DNA of 64,000 nucleotides from Pseudomonas sp. SDI (GTDB lineage Bacteria > Pseudomonadota > Gammaproteobacteria > Pseudomonadales > Pseudomonadaceae): NCBI RefSeq assembly GCF_003105155.1, contig NZ_QETK01000007.1, positions 1-64,000 of the forward strand, written 5' to 3'. A program made the position numbers and the translations under genes. This document shows positions 8,811-20,516 of the stretch, one piece after another. The stretch's first letter is position 1; each line of letters opens with the position of its first letter. The notes beneath the pieces were generated by a model. It was not told where the DNA came from, searched no databases, and saw nothing but the letters and a program-made list of their open reading frames with translations.

Positions 8811-11800
8811 TTGAAAGACCTACTGAATTTGCTGAAAAACCAGGGTCAAGTCGAAGAGTTCGACGCCATCCGTATCGGACTGGCATCGCCTGAGATGATC
8901 CGTTCGTGGTCGTTCGGTGAAGTTAAAAAGCCGGAAACCATCAACTACCGTACGTTCAAACCTGAGCGTGACGGTCTGTTCTGCGCCAAGATCTTTGGCC
9001 CAGTCAAGGACTACGAGTGCCTGTGCGGTAAGTACAAGCGCCTGAAGCACCGTGGTGTCATCTGTGAGAAGTGCGGCGTTGAAGTCGCCCTGGCCAAGGT
9101 CCGTCGTGAGCGCATGGCTCACATCGAACTGGCCTCCCCAGTTGCCCACATCTGGTTCCTGAAGTCCCTGCCGTCCCGTATCGGCCTGCTGATGGACATG
9201 ACCCTGCGTGATATCGAGCGCGTTCTCTACTTCGAGAGCTACGTCGTTATCGATCCGGGCATGACTACCCTTGAAAAGGGTCAGTTGCTGAACGACGAGC
9301 AGTACTTCGAAGCGCTGGAAGAGTTCGGCGACGACTTCGACGCCCGTATGGGTGCCGAGGCTGTCCGCGAGCTGCTGCACGCTATCGACCTGGAGCACGA
9401 GATCGGCCGCCTGCGCGAAGAAATTCCGCAGACCAACTCGGAAACCAAGATCAAGAAGCTGTCCAAGCGTCTGAAACTGATGGAAGCCTTCCAGGGCTCG
9501 GGCAACCTGCCTGAGTGGATGGTCCTGACCGTTCTGCCGGTTCTGCCGCCAGACCTGCGTCCACTGGTTCCGCTGGATGGTGGTCGCTTCGCGACTTCCG
9601 ACCTGAACGACCTGTACCGTCGGGTGATCAACCGTAACAACCGTCTGAAGCGCCTGCTCGACCTGTCCGCGCCTGACATCATCGTGCGCAACGAAAAGCG
9701 CATGCTGCAGGAAGCAGTAGATGCCTTGCTCGACAACGGTCGTCGCGGCCGTGCCATCACTGGCTCGAACAAGCGTCCTCTGAAATCCCTGGCTGACATG
9801 ATCAAGGGTAAGCAAGGTCGTTTCCGTCAGAACTTGCTCGGTAAGCGTGTTGACTACTCGGGCCGTTCGGTAATTACCGTAGGTCCGACCCTGCGTCTGC
9901 ATCAGTGCGGTCTGCCGAAGAAGATGGCCCTTGAGCTGTTCAAGCCGTTCATTTTCGGCAAGCTGGAAATGCGTGGTCTGGCGACCACCATCAAGGCCGC
10001 CAAGAAGATGGTCGAGCGCGAGCTGCCTGAGGTGTGGGACGTTCTCGCCGAAGTGATTCGCGAACACCCCGTACTGCTCAACCGTGCACCGACCCTTCAC
10101 CGTCTGGGTATCCAGGCCTTTGAACCAGTACTGATCGAAGGTAAGGCTATCCAGCTGCACCCGCTGGTCTGTGCCGCGTACAACGCCGACTTCGACGGTG
10201 ACCAAATGGCCGTGCACGTGCCGCTGACGCTGGAAGCCCAGCTCGAAGCGCGCGCGCTGATGATGTCGACCAACAACATTCTGTCGCCAGCCAACGGTGA
10301 GCCAATCATCGTTCCGTCGCAGGACGTTGTACTGGGTCTGTACTACATGACCCGTGAAGCCATCAACGCCAAGGGCGAAGGTCGCGTATTCGCCGACCTG
10401 CAAGAAGTCGACCGCGTATTCCGCGCCGGCGAAGCTGCCCTGCACGCGAAGATCAAGGTTCGTATCAACGAAACCGTGAACGACCGTGATGGCGGTAGCG
10501 TCAAGAACACCCGTATCGTCGACACCACCGTCGGCCGTGCGCTGCTGTTCCAGGTTGTGCCACCAGGTCTGTCGTACGACGTGGTCAACCAGCCGATGAA
10601 GAAGAAGGCGATCTCCAAGCTGATCAACCAGTGCTATCGCGTGGTGGGTCTGAAAGAGACCGTTATCTTCGCTGACCAGCTGATGTACACCGGTTTCGCT
10701 TATTCGACCATTTCCGGCGTTTCGATCGGTGTTAACGACTTCGTTATCCCTGACGAGAAGGCGCGCATCATCGGTGCTGCTACCGACGAAGTGAAAGAGA
10801 TCGAAAGCCAGTACGCCTCCGGCCTGGTAACCCAGGGCGAGAAGTACAACAAAGTTATCGACTTGTGGTCCAAGGCGAACGACGAAGTTTCCAAGGCGAT
10901 GATGGCCAACCTTTCGAAAGAAAAGGTCATCGACCGCGAAGGTAATGAAGTCGAGCAAGAGTCCTTCAACTCGATGTACATGATGGCTGACTCCGGTGCC
11001 CGGGGTTCGGCAGCTCAGATTCGTCAGCTGGCCGGTATGCGTGGCCTGATGGCCAAGCCGGACGGCTCGATCATCGAGACGCCGATCACCGCGAACTTCC
11101 GTGAAGGTCTGAGTGTACTCCAGTACTTCATCTCGACTCACGGTGCTCGTAAAGGTCTGGCGGATACCGCGTTGAAAACCGCGAACTCCGGTTACCTCAC
11201 GCGCCGTCTGGTAGACGTTGCCCAGGATCTGGTCGTTACCGAGATCGACTGCGGTACCGAGCAAGGCCTGCTGATGACGCCGCACATTGAAGGCGGCGAC
11301 GTTGTAGAGCCGCTGGGTGAGCGTGTACTGGGTCGTGTAATCGCCCGTGACGTGTTCAAGCCAGGCACCGACGACGTGATCGTCCCTGCAGGCACCCTGG
11401 TCGACGAGAAGTGGGTTGAGTTCATCGAGCTGAACAGCATCGACGAAGTAATCGTGCGCTCGCCAATCAGCTGCGAAACCCGTTACGGTATTTGCGCCAA
11501 GTGCTACGGTCGTGACCTGGCTCGCGGTCACCAGGTGAACATCGGTGAGGCTGTCGGCGTTATCGCTGCCCAGTCGATCGGTGAGCCGGGTACCCAGCTG
11601 ACCATGCGTACGTTCCACATCGGTGGTGCTGCAAGCCGGACCTCGGCTGCCGACAGCGTCCAGGTGAAGAACGGCGGTATGGTTCGTCTGCACAACCTGA
11701 AGCAGGTTGAGCGTGCCGACGGTAACCTGGTAGCCGTTTCGCGTTCCGGTGAGTTGGCAATTGCCGACGAGTTCGGTCGTGAGCGTGAGCGCTACAAGCT

Positions 11801-13010
11801 GCCGTATGGTGCTGTCATTTCCGTGAAGGAAGGCGACAAGGTCGACGCTGGCGCAATCGTCGCCAAGTGGGACCCGCACACCCACCCGATCGTTACCGAA
11901 ATGAAAGGTACCGTGACCTTCGTGGGCATGGAAGAAGGCATTACCATCAAGCGTCAGACTGACGAATTGACTGGTTTGACCAACATTGAAGTTCTGGACG
12001 TCAAAGACCGTCCGGCTGCAGGCAAGGAAATCCGTCCTGCAATCAAGATGGTCGACGCCAATGGCAAGGATCTGCTGCTGCCAGGTACCGACGTACCGGC
12101 TCAGTACTTCCTGCCGGCGAACGCCCTGGTCGGTGTTGCCGACGGTGCACAGATCGGTGTTGGTGACGTTATTGCGCGTATTCCGCAAGAAACGTCGAAG
12201 ACCCGTGACATCACCGGTGGTCTGCCACGGGTTGCCGACTTGTTCGAAGCCCGTCGTCCGAAAGAAGCCTCGATTCTGGCTGAAGTCAGCGGCACCATCG
12301 CGTTTGGTAAAGAGACCAAAGGCAAGCGCCGTCTGGTCATCACCCCGAACGACGGTAGCGATCCGTACGAGGAGCTGATTCCGAAGTGGCGTCACCTGAA
12401 CGTCTTCGAAGGCGAACAAGTGAACCGCGGTGAAGTTATTTCCGACGGTCCGAGCGATCCGCACGACATCCTGCGTCTGCTGGGTGTGAGCGCGCTGGCC
12501 AAGTACATCGTCAACGAGATCCAGGACGTTTACCGTCTGCAAGGCGTGAAGATCAACGACAAGCACATCGAGACCATTTTGCGTCAGATGCTGCGTAAAG
12601 TTGAGATCGCTGAATCGGGTGACTCCAGCTTCATCAAGGGCGACCAGATGGAACTGACTCAGGTGCTGGTCGAGAACGAGCGTCTCGCCTCCGAAGACAA
12701 GTTCATCTCGAAGTTCTCGCGTGTGCTGCTGGGTATCACCAAGGCCTCGCTGTCGACCGAATCGTTCATCTCGGCGGCTTCCTTCCAGGAAACCACCCGT
12801 GTTCTGACCGAAGCGGCGGTAACCGGCAAGCGCGACTACCTGCGTGGTCTGAAAGAAAACGTGGTCGTGGGTCGTCTGATCCCGGCCGGTACCGGTCTGG
12901 CGTACCACAGCGAGCGTAAGCGTCGCCGTGATGCCGACAAGCCGCTGCGTGTTAGCGCCAGTGAAGTGGAAGCTGCACTGACCGAAGCGCTGAACTCCAG
13001 CGGCAACTAA
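8811..13010 (+). CDS. rpoC: DNA-directed RNA polymerase subunit beta'
   Basis: Beta' subunit, carrying the catalytic Mg-binding loop. The 1399 residues include the N-terminal zinc ribbon (C70, C72, C85, C88) and the invariant NADFDGD at 458-464 with its three aspartates. They also include the bridge-helix/trigger-loop region with [19 protein letters not shown]. Translation starts at TTG 8811, backed by the strong Shine-Dalgarno AGGAGGAAA; the N-terminus MKDLLNLLK is the family form, so the rare start is real. A long imperfect RNA hairpin follows the gene. Confidence 0.99.
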   Translation: MKDLLNLLKNQGQVEEFDAIRIGLASPEMIRSWSFGEVKKPETINYRTFKPERDGLFCAKIFGPVKDYECLCGKYKRLKHRGVICEKCGVEVALAKVRRERMAHIELASPVAHIWFLKSLPSRIGLLMDMTLRDIERVLYFESYVVIDPGMTTLEKGQLLNDEQYFEALEEFGDDFDARMGAEAVRELLHAIDLEHEIGRLREEIPQTNSETKIKKLSKRLKLMEAFQGSGNLPEWMVLTVLPVLPPDLRPLVPLDGGRFATSDLNDLYRRVINRNNRLKRLLDLSAPDIIVRNEKRMLQEAVDALLDNGRRGRAITGSNKRPLKSLADMIKGKQGRFRQNLLGKRVDYSGRSVITVGPTLRLHQCGLPKKMALELFKPFIFGKLEMRGLATTIKAAKKMVERELPEVWDVLAEVIREHPVLLNRAPTLHRLGIQAFEPVLIEGKAIQLHPLVCAAYNADFDGDQMAVHVPLTLEAQLEARALMMSTNNILSPANGEPIIVPSQDVVLGLYYMTREAINAKGEGRVFADLQEVDRVFRAGEAALHAKIKVRINETVNDRDGGSVKNTRIVDTTVGRALLFQVVPPGLSYDVVNQPMKKKAISKLINQCYRVVGLKETVIFADQLMYTGFAYSTISGVSIGVNDFVIPDEKARIIGAATDEVKEIESQYASGLVTQGEKYNKVIDLWSKANDEVSKAMMANLSKEKVIDREGNEVEQESFNSMYMMADSGARGSAAQIRQLAGMRGLMAKPDGSIIETPITANFREGLSVLQYFISTHGARKGLADTALKTANSGYLTRRLVDVAQDLVVTEIDCGTEQGLLMTPHIEGGDVVEPLGERVLGRVIARDVFKPGTDDVIVPAGTLVDEKWVEFIELNSIDEVIVRSPISCETRYGICAKCYGRDLARGHQVNIGEAVGVIAAQSIGEPGTQLTMRTFHIGGAASRTSAADSVQVKNGGMVRLHNLKQVERADGNLVAVSRSGELAIADEFGRERERYKLPYGAVISVKEGDKVDAGAIVAKWDPHTHPIVTEMKGTVTFVGMEEGITIKRQTDELTGLTNIEVLDVKDRPAAGKEIRPAIKMVDANGKDLLLPGTDVPAQYFLPANALVGVADGAQIGVGDVIARIPQETSKTRDITGGLPRVADLFEARRPKEASILAEVSGTIAFGKETKGKRRLVITPNDGSDPYEELIPKWRHLNVFEGEQVNRGEVISDGPSDPHDILRLLGVSALAKYIVNEIQDVYRLQGVKINDKHIETILRQMLRKVEIAESGDSSFIKGDQMELTQVLVENERLASEDKFISKFSRVLLGITKASLSTESFISAASFQETTRVLTEAAVTGKRDYLRGLKENVVVGRLIPAGTGLAYHSERKRRRDADKPLRVSASEVEAALTEALNSSGN

Positions 13011-13016
13011 GGGTAG

Positions 13017-13089
13017 GGCCCCGGCCACCTCAATCCGGTCGTCGGTGACATATTTTGTTGCCGACGGTCGGGAAGGGGAGGCTGGGGCC
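13017..13089 (+). other. Long imperfect hairpin between rpoC and rpsL
   Basis: Outer arms at 13017-13031 and 13078-13089 (GGCCCC.GCC..CTC against GAGGCTGGGGCC) enclose a second stem, CCGGTCGTCGG (13035-13045) with CCGACGGTCGG (13061-13071), with two mismatches. No T run follows. It ends six bases before the rpsL promoter and may be a processing or 3'-end protecting structure for the rpoBC mRNA. Confidence 0.45.
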
Positions 13090-13094
13090 TCGCC

Positions 13095-13123
13095 TTGACT
13101 GGGCGCAAGATCCTCTTTAGACT
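13095..13123 (+). promoter_or_regulatory. Candidate sigma70 promoter of the str operon (rpsL)
   Basis: TTGACT at 13095-13100 and TAGACT at 13118-13123 lie 17 bases apart, about 92 bases before the rpsL ATG. The match to consensus is good (5/6 and 4/6) and the position fits a dedicated str-operon promoter, as expected since rpoBC and rpsL are separated here by only 204 bases. Confidence 0.6.
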
Positions 13124-13214
13124 CTTGTACCCCTAAATTTGGTGGGACTCTGTCCTGCCATTTTTGCTTTTCTTGCAAGACAATAGCGTCGCAAGACAAC
13201 AGTGGAGCTAGTAG

Positions 13215-13586
13215 ATGGCAACTATCAACCAGCTGGTACGTCAGCCGCGTAAGCGTATCGTCGAGAAATCCGACGTTCCTGCGCTGCAGAACTGCCCGCA
13301 ACGTCGTGGCGTGTGCACCCGTGTGTACACCACCACGCCGAAAAAACCTAACTCGGCACTGCGTAAAGTATGCCGTGTGCGTCTGACCAACGGTTTCGAG
13401 GTTTCCTCGTACATCGGCGGTGAAGGCCACAACCTGCAAGAGCACAGCGTGGTACTGATCCGCGGCGGTCGTGTAAAAGACTTGCCGGGTGTTCGTTACC
13501 ACACCGTTCGCGGTTCCCTGGATACTTCCGGCGTTAAAGGTCGTAACCAAGGCCGTTCGAAGTACGGTACCAAGCGTCCGAAGTAA
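13215..13586 (+). CDS. rpsL: 30S ribosomal protein S12
   Basis: S12 of the decoding centre. The 123-residue protein contains the conserved [18 protein letters not shown] block. Lysines 43 and 88, the usual positions of streptomycin-resistance changes, are wild type here ([18 protein letters not shown]). It is the first gene of the str operon, with its own promoter at 13095-13123; rpsG follows after 119 bases. Confidence 0.98.
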
Positions 13587-13705
13587 TCGGCCGTTTGCAG
13601 CAGTTTGCAGTTATTCATTTTATTGAGTCGATAAGAGTAAGGTCGGGCACGGACCGTTGGGTCTCCTGTCCCGGGCTAACCTGAAGACCGTTTGAGGGCT
13701 TATCA

Positions 13706-14176
13706 ATGCCAAGACGTCGTGTAGCAGCCAAGCGTGAGATTCTCGACGATCCAAAATACGGATCGCAGATTCTCGCCAAGTTCATGAACCACGTGATGGA
13801 AAGCGGCAAAAAGGCCGTTGCAGAGCGTATCGTTTACGGTGCTCTGGAAAAGGTCAAAGAACGCAAGAACAGCGATCCCCTGGAAATCTTCGAGAAAGCT
13901 CTCGACGCCATCGCTCCGCTGGTCGAAGTGAAGTCGCGCCGTGTTGGCGGTGCTACTTACCAGGTTCCTGTCGAAGTTCGTCCATCCCGTCGTAACGCCC
14001 TGGCAATGCGCTGGCTGGTAGACTTCGCCCGTAAGCGCGGCGAGAAGTCCATGGCTCTGCGCCTGGCTGGCGAACTGCTGGATGCCGCTGAAGGCAAAGG
14101 TGCTGCAGTCAAGAAGCGTGAAGACGTACACCGTATGGCCGAAGCCAACAAAGCGTTCTCGCACTACCGCTTCTAA
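13706..14176 (+). CDS. rpsG: 30S ribosomal protein S7
   Basis: Primary 16S rRNA-binding protein that starts assembly of the 30S head. The 156-residue sequence opens [19 protein letters not shown] and contains [24 protein letters not shown], both family hallmarks. In E. coli S7 represses the str mRNA at the rpsL-rpsG spacer; the 119-base spacer here could serve likewise, which is inference. fusA follows after 30 bases. Confidence 0.98.
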   Translation: MPRRRVAAKREILDDPKYGSQILAKFMNHVMESGKKAVAERIVYGALEKVKERKNSDPLEIFEKALDAIAPLVEVKSRRVGGATYQVPVEVRPSRRNALAMRWLVDFARKRGEKSMALRLAGELLDAAEGKGAAVKKREDVHRMAEANKAFSHYRF

Positions 14177-14206
14177 TTCAGGCATCACTATTTTTGCGAG
14201 GGCTCT

Positions 14207-16354
14207 ATGGCTCGTACTACTCCTATCAACCGCTACCGTAACATTGGTATTTGCGCGCACGTTGATGCGGGCAAGACCACTACTACTGAGCGGATCCTGT
14301 TCTACACAGGTCTGAGCCACAAAATGGGCGAGGTGCATGACGGCGCCGCGACCACCGACTGGATGGTGCAGGAGCAGGAGCGGGGTATTACCATTACCTC
14401 CGCTGCTGTTACTACCTTCTGGAAAGGTTCCCGTGGCCAGTACGACAACTATCGCGTAAACGTCATCGATACCCCCGGCCACGTTGACTTCACCATTGAA
14501 GTAGAACGTTCGCTGCGCGTGCTCGACGGCGCGGTCGTTGTGTTCTGCGGTACCTCCGGTGTTGAGCCGCAGTCCGAAACCGTATGGCGTCAGGCCAACA
14601 AGTACGGCGTTCCACGTGTTGTTTACGTGAACAAGATGGACCGTGCAGGTGCTGACTTCCTGCGCGTAGTTGGTCAGATCAAGAACCGTCTGGGTCACAC
14701 CCCGGTTCCTGTCCAGCTGGCTATCGGTTCGGAAGATAACTTCCAGGGTCAGGTTGACCTGATCAAGATGAAGGCTATCTACTGGAACGAAGACGACAAG
14801 GGCACCACCTATCGCGAGGAAGACATTCCTGCCGATATGCTGGAGCTGGCTGAAGAATGGCGCGCCAATATGGTTGAGGCCGCTGCAGAAGCCACCGAAG
14901 AGCTGATGAACAAGTACCTTGAAGAAGGTGAGCTGACCGTCGAAGAAATCAAAGCCGGTCTGCGTGCGCGCACCCTGGCCAGCGAGATCGTTCCGGCTGT
15001 CTGTGGTTCTTCCTTCAAGAACAAGGGCGTTCCTCTGGTTCTCGATGCTGTCATCGACTTCCTGCCTGCTCCGACCGAAATTCCTGCGATCAAGGGTATC
15101 CATCCTGACCTGATCGAGAAGCCGAAGGACGAGCTGGTCGACGCTGATTACGATGAGCGTCACGCCGACGACAACGAGCCGTTCTCGGCTCTGGCGTTCA
15201 AGATTGCCACCGACCCGTTCGTTGGTACGCTGACTTTCGTCCGTGTTTACTCGGGTATGCTGCAATCCGGCGACTCCGTGATCAACTCGGTCAAGGGCAA
15301 GAAAGAGCGCGTTGGTCGTATGGTGCAGATGCACGCCAACCAGCGTGAAGAGATCAAAGAAGTATTGGCGGGCGACATCGCCGCTCTGATCGGTATGAAG
15401 GACGTCACCACTGGTGACACCCTCTGCAACGCCGACAAGCCAATCATTCTTGAGCGTATGGACTTCCCTGAGCCGGTGATCTCGGTAGCTGTTGAGCCGA
15501 AGACCAAGCAGGACCAGGAGAAGATGGGTATCGCACTGGGCAAGCTGGCTCAGGAAGACCCGTCGTTCCGCGTCAAAACTGACGAAGAAACCGGCCAGAC
15601 CATCATTTCCGGTATGGGCGAGCTTCACCTGGACATCCTCGTTGACCGCATGAAGCGTGAATTCAACGTCGAAGCCAACATCGGTAAGCCGCAGGTTTCG
15701 TACCGCGAGCAGATCACCAAGGACAACGTCGAGATCGAAGGTAAGTTCGTTCGTCAGTCCGGTGGTCGTGGTCAGTTCGGTCACTGCTGGATCCGTTTCT
15801 CGCAGCCAGAAGTGGATGCAAGCGGCAACATCACCGAAGGCCTGGTGTTCACCAACGAAGTTGTTGGTGGTGTGGTTCCGAAGGAATACATCCCGGCTAT
15901 CCAGAAGGGTATCGAAGAGCAGATGAAGAACGGCATCGTTGCCGGCTATCCGCTGATCGGCCTGAAGGCAACCGTGTTTGATGGTTCCTACCACGACGTC
16001 GACTCCAACGAGATGGCGTTCAAGGTAGCGGCCTCCATGGCGACCAAGCAACTCGCAGCCAAAGGCGGCGGTAAAGTGCTTGAGCCGATCATGAAGGTAG
16101 AAGTTGTGACCCCTGAGGACTACATGGGTGACGTGATGGGTGACCTGAACCGTCGTCGTGGTCTGATCCAGGGTATGGAAGATTCGGTGTCCGGCAAGGT
16201 TGTCCGTGCTGAAGTTCCGCTCGGAGAAATGTTCGGTTATGCGACCGACGTCCGTTCCATGTCTCAGGGTCGCGCGAGCTACTCCATGGAATTCTCCAAA
16301 TACGCCGAAGCTCCGTCGAATATCGTCGAAGCACTCGTTAAAAAACAAGGCTAA
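14207..16354 (+). CDS. fusA: Elongation factor G
   Basis: Translocation GTPase. The 715 residues are the normal length for Pseudomonas FusA. Visible are the G1 loop [19 protein letters not shown] at about 16-34, the switch [23 protein letters not shown], the G4 [11 protein letters not shown], and the domain IV/V segments [10 protein letters not shown] and [27 protein letters not shown] (abridged here by function). It sits in the str operon between rpsG and tuf with 30-base spacers on both sides. Confidence 0.98.
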   Translation: MARTTPINRYRNIGICAHVDAGKTTTTERILFYTGLSHKMGEVHDGAATTDWMVQEQERGITITSAAVTTFWKGSRGQYDNYRVNVIDTPGHVDFTIEVERSLRVLDGAVVVFCGTSGVEPQSETVWRQANKYGVPRVVYVNKMDRAGADFLRVVGQIKNRLGHTPVPVQLAIGSEDNFQGQVDLIKMKAIYWNEDDKGTTYREEDIPADMLELAEEWRANMVEAAAEATEELMNKYLEEGELTVEEIKAGLRARTLASEIVPAVCGSSFKNKGVPLVLDAVIDFLPAPTEIPAIKGIHPDLIEKPKDELVDADYDERHADDNEPFSALAFKIATDPFVGTLTFVRVYSGMLQSGDSVINSVKGKKERVGRMVQMHANQREEIKEVLAGDIAALIGMKDVTTGDTLCNADKPIILERMDFPEPVISVAVEPKTKQDQEKMGIALGKLAQEDPSFRVKTDEETGQTIISGMGELHLDILVDRMKREFNVEANIGKPQVSYREQITKDNVEIEGKFVRQSGGRGQFGHCWIRFSQPEVDASGNITEGLVFTNEVVGGVVPKEYIPAIQKGIEEQMKNGIVAGYPLIGLKATVFDGSYHDVDSNEMAFKVAASMATKQLAAKGGGKVLEPIMKVEVVTPEDYMGDVMGDLNRRRGLIQGMEDSVSGKVVRAEVPLGEMFGYATDVRSMSQGRASYSMEFSKYAEAPSNIVEALVKKQG

Positions 16355-16384
16355 TCCAGCCCTTTAGGCAAGAGGTTCACTGTC

Positions 16385-17578
16385 GTGGCTAAAGAAAAAT
16401 TTGATCGTTCCCTTCCGCACGTCAACGTTGGCACCATCGGTCACGTTGACCACGGTAAAACCACTCTGACTGCTGCTCTGACTCGCGTCTGCTCCGAAGT
16501 TTTCGGTTCGGCTGTCGTTGAATTCGACAAGATCGACAGCGCGCCAGAAGAAAAGGCTCGTGGTATCACCATCAACACCGCGCACGTCGAGTACAACTCG
16601 AACATTCGTCACTACGCTCACGTTGACTGCCCAGGTCACGCTGACTACGTGAAGAACATGATCACCGGTGCTGCCCAGATGGACGGCGCGATCCTGGTTT
16701 GCTCGGCCGCTGATGGTCCGATGCCACAAACCCGTGAGCACATCCTGCTGTCCCGTCAGGTTGGCGTTCCGTACATCGTGGTCTTCCTGAACAAGGCTGA
16801 CCTGGTAGACGACGCTGAGCTGCTGGAACTGGTCGAGATGGAAGTTCGCGACCTGCTGAGCACCTACGACTTCCCAGGCGACGACACCCCGATCATCATC
16901 GGTTCGGCTCGTATGGCGCTGGAAGGCAAAGACGATAACGAGATGGGCACCACTGCCGTCAAGAAACTGGTTGAAACTCTGGACAGCTACATCCCAGAGC
17001 CAGAGCGCGCTATCGACAAGCCGTTCCTGATGCCAATCGAAGACGTGTTCTCGATCTCGGGTCGTGGTACCGTTGTTACCGGTCGTATCGAGCGTGGTAT
17101 CGTCCGCGTTCAGGATCCGCTGGAAATCGTTGGTCTGCGTGACACCACCACCACCACCTGCACCGGTGTTGAGATGTTCCGCAAGCTGCTGGACGAAGGT
17201 CGTGCTGGCGAGAACTGCGGCGTTCTGCTGCGTGGCACCAAGCGTGACGACGTTGAGCGTGGTCAGGTTCTGGTTAAGCCGGGTTCGGTTAAGCCGCACA
17301 CCAAGTTCACTGCAGAAGTTTACGTTCTGAGCAAGGAAGAAGGCGGTCGTCACACTCCGTTCTTCAAAGGCTACCGTCCACAGTTCTACTTCCGTACTAC
17401 TGACGTGACCGGTAACTGCGAGCTGCCAGAAGGCGTTGAAATGGTAATGCCAGGCGATAACATTCAGATGACTGTTACCCTGATCAAAACCATCGCAATG
17501 GAAGATGGTCTGCGTTTCGCTATCCGTGAAGGCGGTCGTACCGTCGGCGCTGGCGTCGTAGCCAAAATCATCGAGTAA
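16385..17578 (+). CDS. tuf: Elongation factor Tu, second copy
   Basis: Complete 397-residue EF-Tu, last gene of the str operon. Motifs are G1 GHVDHGKT at about 19-26, G3 DCPGH, and G4 NKAD. Translation starts at GTG 16385, followed by the canonical [21 protein letters not shown]. It is nearly identical in DNA to the partial copy at 1-975. A perfect terminator at 17597-17623 separates it from rpsJ, so the S10 operon is not simply read through from str. Confidence 0.98.
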   Translation: MAKEKFDRSLPHVNVGTIGHVDHGKTTLTAALTRVCSEVFGSAVVEFDKIDSAPEEKARGITINTAHVEYNSNIRHYAHVDCPGHADYVKNMITGAAQMDGAILVCSAADGPMPQTREHILLSRQVGVPYIVVFLNKADLVDDAELLELVEMEVRDLLSTYDFPGDDTPIIIGSARMALEGKDDNEMGTTAVKKLVETLDSYIPEPERAIDKPFLMPIEDVFSISGRGTVVTGRIERGIVRVQDPLEIVGLRDTTTTTCTGVEMFRKLLDEGRAGENCGVLLRGTKRDDVERGQVLVKPGSVKPHTKFTAEVYVLSKEEGGRHTPFFKGYRPQFYFRTTDVTGNCELPEGVEMVMPGDNIQMTVTLIKTIAMEDGLRFAIREGGRTVGAGVVAKIIE

Positions 17579-17596
17579 TTCTCGATAGGTTGAAAA

Positions 17597-17623
17597 AGCC
17601 CCCGCTCAGCGGGGGCTTTTTTT
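17597..17623 (+). terminator. Intrinsic terminator after tuf
   Basis: A 9-bp stem (AGCCCCCGC 17597-17605, GCGGGGGCT 17609-17617) with a TCA loop runs into seven T. Only six bases separate the T run from the -35 of the rpsJ promoter. Confidence 0.9.
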
Positions 17624-17629
17624 ATTGGG

Positions 17630-17658
17630 TTGACACCCAATAGGGGCGTCTATAGAAT
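17630..17658 (+). promoter_or_regulatory. Sigma70 promoter of the S10 operon
   Basis: A perfect -35 TTGACA (17630-17635), a 17-base spacer, and -10 TAGAAT (17653-17658; 5/6). The expected start near 17665 leaves a leader of only about 57 bases before rpsJ. That is too short for the long E. coli-type S10 leader that L4 uses for attenuation. Confidence 0.8.
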
Positions 17659-17721
17659 CACGCCTCCTTTTAACGGGCGTAGTGCGCCCGGTGGGAATAG
17701 CAGCCTGGAGTCTGAAATCCA

Positions 17722-18033
17722 ATGCAAAATCAGCAAATCCGTATCAGGTTGAAGGCTTTTGACCATCGCCTGATCGACCAATCCACCCAGGAAATCGTGG
17801 AAACCGCGAAACGTACTGGTGCTCAAGTGCGTGGTCCAATTCCACTGCCTACTCGCAAAGAGCGGTTCACCGTTCTGGTCTCCCCGCACGTCAACAAAGA
17901 CGCGCGTGACCAGTACGAGATCCGTACTCATAAGCGCGTTCTGGACATCGTCCAGCCAACGGATAAAACCGTTGATGCGCTTATGAAGCTTGATCTTGCA
18001 GCAGGTGTGGAAGTGCAGATCAGCCTCGGCTAA
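17722..18033 (+). CDS. rpsJ: 30S ribosomal protein S10 / NusE
   Basis: S10 is both a 30S head protein and, as NusE, the partner of NusB in antitermination. The 103 residues begin [19 protein letters not shown] and contain the [27 protein letters not shown] region (conserved loop around residue 38-60). First gene of the S10 operon, 143 bases after tuf with a terminator and promoter between. Its antitermination partner NusB is encoded in the same window at 57622. Confidence 0.98.
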
Positions 18034-18114
18034 GACTTGGGTCTTAGTCGTGTAACGCTCTGAAATGGGCGGCCATAGCGGGTGAAAGCCCCGTACACTC
18101 ATGAGGTTTACAAC

Positions 18115-18750
18115 ATGACTATTGGTGTAGTCGGTCGTAAATGCGGTATGACCCGTATTTTCACCGAAGAAGGTGTCTCCATTCCGGTCACGGTCATTGA
18201 GATCGAGCCGAATCGCGTCACCCAGTTCAAAACCGAAGAAACCGATGGCTACCGTGCAGTGCAAGTCACTGTCGGCGAGCGTCGTGCTTCGCGTGTGACT
18301 GCTGCTCAGGCAGGTCACTTCGCTAAAGCGAACGTTGCCGCTGGTCGCGGTGTCTGGGAATTCCGTCTTGAAGAAGGCGAGTACCAGGCTGGCGACTTGA
18401 TCAATGCAGAAATCTTCGCAGCTGGCCAAATGGTAGATGTTACCGGTCAGTCGAAAGGTAAAGGCTTCGCCGGTACCATCAAGCGTTGGAATTTCCGCGG
18501 TCAAGACAATACCCACGGTAACTCCGTTTCCCACCGCGTCCCGGGCTCTATCGGCCAGTGCCAGACTCCTGGTCGTGTATTCAAGGGCAAAAAAATGTCC
18601 GGTCACATGGGCGCCGAGCGCGTGACCGTTCAGTCCCTGGAAGTAGTGCGCGTCGACGCTGAACGCAATCTGTTGCTGGTCAAGGGTGCCGTTCCTGGCG
18701 CTACTGGCGGCGATCTGGTTGTGCGTCCGGCTGCCAAGGCTCGCGGTTAA
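18115..18750 (+). CDS. rplC: 50S ribosomal protein L3
   Basis: L3 is an early-assembly protein whose extension reaches toward the peptidyl-transferase centre. I use ATG 18115 ([16 protein letters not shown], 211 residues) rather than the in-frame GTG at 18082. The family starts at this methionine and GAGG lies just upstream. The conserved [14 protein letters not shown] and the Gln-containing loop [20 protein letters not shown] region are present. rplD starts 12 bases after the stop. Confidence 0.97.
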   Translation: MTIGVVGRKCGMTRIFTEEGVSIPVTVIEIEPNRVTQFKTEETDGYRAVQVTVGERRASRVTAAQAGHFAKANVAAGRGVWEFRLEEGEYQAGDLINAEIFAAGQMVDVTGQSKGKGFAGTIKRWNFRGQDNTHGNSVSHRVPGSIGQCQTPGRVFKGKKMSGHMGAERVTVQSLEVVRVDAERNLLLVKGAVPGATGGDLVVRPAAKARG

Positions 18751-18762
18751 GGGGAAGCTGAC

Positions 18763-19365
18763 ATGCAACTAAATGTAAATGACGCTCAAGCGATCGAAGT
18801 TTCCGAACTGACTTTCGGTGGCGAATTCAACGAGACGCTGGTTCACCAAGCAGTCGTGGCCTACATGGCCGGCGGCCGTCAAGGCACCAAGCAACAGAAA
18901 ACCCGTTCCGACGTTGCTGGTGGCGGTAAGCGCCCATGGCGTCAGAAGGGTACTGGTCGCGCTCGTGCCGGTACTATCCGTAGCCCAATCTGGCGTGGCG
19001 GCGGTACCACCTTCGCAGCTCGTCCTCAAGACCACTCGCAAAAGCTCAACAAGAAGATGTACCGCGCAGCAATGCGTTCCATCCTCGCCGAGCTGGTGCG
19101 TACCGACCGTCTGGTCGTGGTTCAGGACTTCGCTGTTGAAGCGCCGAAAACCAAAGACCTGCTGAACAAGCTGAACGGCATGGGTCTGAGCGACGTACTG
19201 ATCGTTTCTGACGCTGTTGATCAGAATCTGTACCTGGCTGCTCGTAACCTGCCGCACGTCGACGTACGTGACGTACAGGGTTCCGATCCGGTCAGTCTGA
19301 TCGCATACGACAAAGTGTTGATCACTGTGTCGGCCGTGAAGAAATTCGAGGAGCTGCTGGGATGA
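18763..19365 (+). CDS. rplD: 50S ribosomal protein L4
   Basis: L4 lines the peptide exit tunnel and in enterobacteria also autoregulates the S10 operon. The 200-residue protein has the conserved extended-loop region [20 protein letters not shown] near residues 50-69, the part that reaches the tunnel constriction. The gene ends ATGA-overlapped with rplW (4 bases shared). The short leader before rpsJ suggests L4 control may work differently here than in E. coli. Confidence 0.97.
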   Translation: MQLNVNDAQAIEVSELTFGGEFNETLVHQAVVAYMAGGRQGTKQQKTRSDVAGGGKRPWRQKGTGRARAGTIRSPIWRGGGTTFAARPQDHSQKLNKKMYRAAMRSILAELVRTDRLVVVQDFAVEAPKTKDLLNKLNGMGLSDVLIVSDAVDQNLYLAARNLPHVDVRDVQGSDPVSLIAYDKVLITVSAVKKFEELLG

Positions 19366-19661
19366 ACCAGGAACGCGTATTTAAAGTCCTCCTTGGCCCG
19401 CATGTTTCCGAGAAGGCTACCGTTCTGGCTGAGAAAAAAGGCCAGTTCGTATTCAAGGTTGCTACTGATGCAACCAAGCTGGAAATCAAGAAAGCTGTCG
19501 AAGGCCTGTTCGGCGTAAAAGTCGAAAACGTGTCGACTGTTAACGTTCTGGGTAAAACCAAGCGTACCGCACGTGGTCTGGGCAAGCGTAATGACTGGAA
19601 GAAGGCGATCGTCTCCCTTCAGCCAGGCCAAGATCTCGATTTCAGCAGCAGTGCTGAGTAA
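19362..19661 (+). CDS. rplW: 50S ribosomal protein L23
   Basis: L23 sits at the tunnel exit and docks trigger factor and SRP. The 99 residues contain [24 protein letters not shown] and the C-terminal [20 protein letters not shown]. The ATG overlaps the rplD stop by four bases, indicating coupled translation. rplB follows after 14 bases. Confidence 0.97.
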   Translation: MNQERVFKVLLGPHVSEKATVLAEKKGQFVFKVATDATKLEIKKAVEGLFGVKVENVSTVNVLGKTKRTARGLGKRNDWKKAIVSLQPGQDLDFSSSAE

Positions 19662-19675
19662 GGAAGGGGTGCATC

Positions 19676-20500
19676 ATGGCAATCGTTAAATGCAAACCGA
19701 CTTCCCCTGGCCGCCGTTTTGTGGTCAAGGTGGTCAACAAGGAGCTGCACAAAGGCGCTCCTCACGCACCGCTGCTCGAGAAAAAATCGAAGTCTGGTGG
19801 TCGTAACAACAATGGCCGCATCACTACTCGTCACGTAGGTGGTGGTCATAAGCAGCATTATCGTCTGGTCGACTTCCGTCGCAATGACAAGGACGGCATC
19901 GCCGCCACTGTCGAGCGTATCGAATACGATCCAAACCGTACTGCTCACATCGCACTGCTCTGCTACGCAGACGGCGAGCGTCGCTACATCATCGCCCCTA
20001 AAGGCGTTGTAGCTGGCGATCAGCTGATCGCAGGTGCTCTGGCTCCAATCAAGCCAGGCAACTCCCTGCAACTGCGTAACATCCCAGTGGGTAGCACCAT
20101 TCACGGCATCGAACTGAAGCCGGGCAAAGGTGCACAAATCGCTCGTTCCGCTGGTGCTTCGGCTCAGCTGATCGCTCGCGAAGGTGTCTACGTGACCCTG
20201 CGTCTGCGCTCTGGTGAAATGCGTAAAGTCCTGGCTGAATGCCGTGCGACCCTGGGTGAAGTCTCGAACTCCGAGCACAGCCTGCGTTCGCTGGGTAAAG
20301 CTGGTGCCAAACGCTGGCGTGGCGTTCGCCCAACCGTTCGTGGTGTTGCCATGAACCCGGTTGACCACCCGCACGGTGGTGGTGAAGGTCGTACCTCCGG
20401 TGGTCGTCATCCGGTATCGCCATGGGGCTTCCCGACTAAGGGTGCTAAGACTCGTGGTAATAAGCGTACCGACAACATGATCGTCCGTCGTCGCAAGTAA
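19676..20500 (+). CDS. rplB: 50S ribosomal protein L2
   Basis: L2 is required for subunit joining and peptidyl transfer. The 274-residue protein shows [22 protein letters not shown] near residues 42-63 and the highly conserved C-terminal [20 protein letters not shown] block with its essential histidine. Gene order rplC-D-W-B-rpsS is the standard S10 order. No anomalies seen. Confidence 0.98.
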   Translation: MAIVKCKPTSPGRRFVVKVVNKELHKGAPHAPLLEKKSKSGGRNNNGRITTRHVGGGHKQHYRLVDFRRNDKDGIAATVERIEYDPNRTAHIALLCYADGERRYIIAPKGVVAGDQLIAGALAPIKPGNSLQLRNIPVGSTIHGIELKPGKGAQIARSAGASAQLIAREGVYVTLRLRSGEMRKVLAECRATLGEVSNSEHSLRSLGKAGAKRWRGVRPTVRGVAMNPVDHPHGGGEGRTSGGRHPVSPWGFPTKGAKTRGNKRTDNMIVRRRK

Positions 20501-20516
20501 ATAGAGGGATACGACA

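Noticed and set aside
4682-13550. Very long minus-strand open frames (over 1300 and 1500 codons) opposite rpoB and rpoC
   Set aside because: They mirror highly codon-biased real genes and have no recognisable domains or start signals; expected shadows in strongly biased GC-rich genes.
13703-17353. Minus-strand frames of 881 and 329 codons opposite fusA and tuf
   Set aside because: Same cause; fusA and tuf are unambiguous on the + strand and nothing in the antisense products looks like a protein family.
18082-18114. Earlier GTG start for rplC
   Set aside because: The L3 family starts at [11 protein letters not shown]; the extension has no Shine-Dalgarno support compared with GAGG before ATG 18115.
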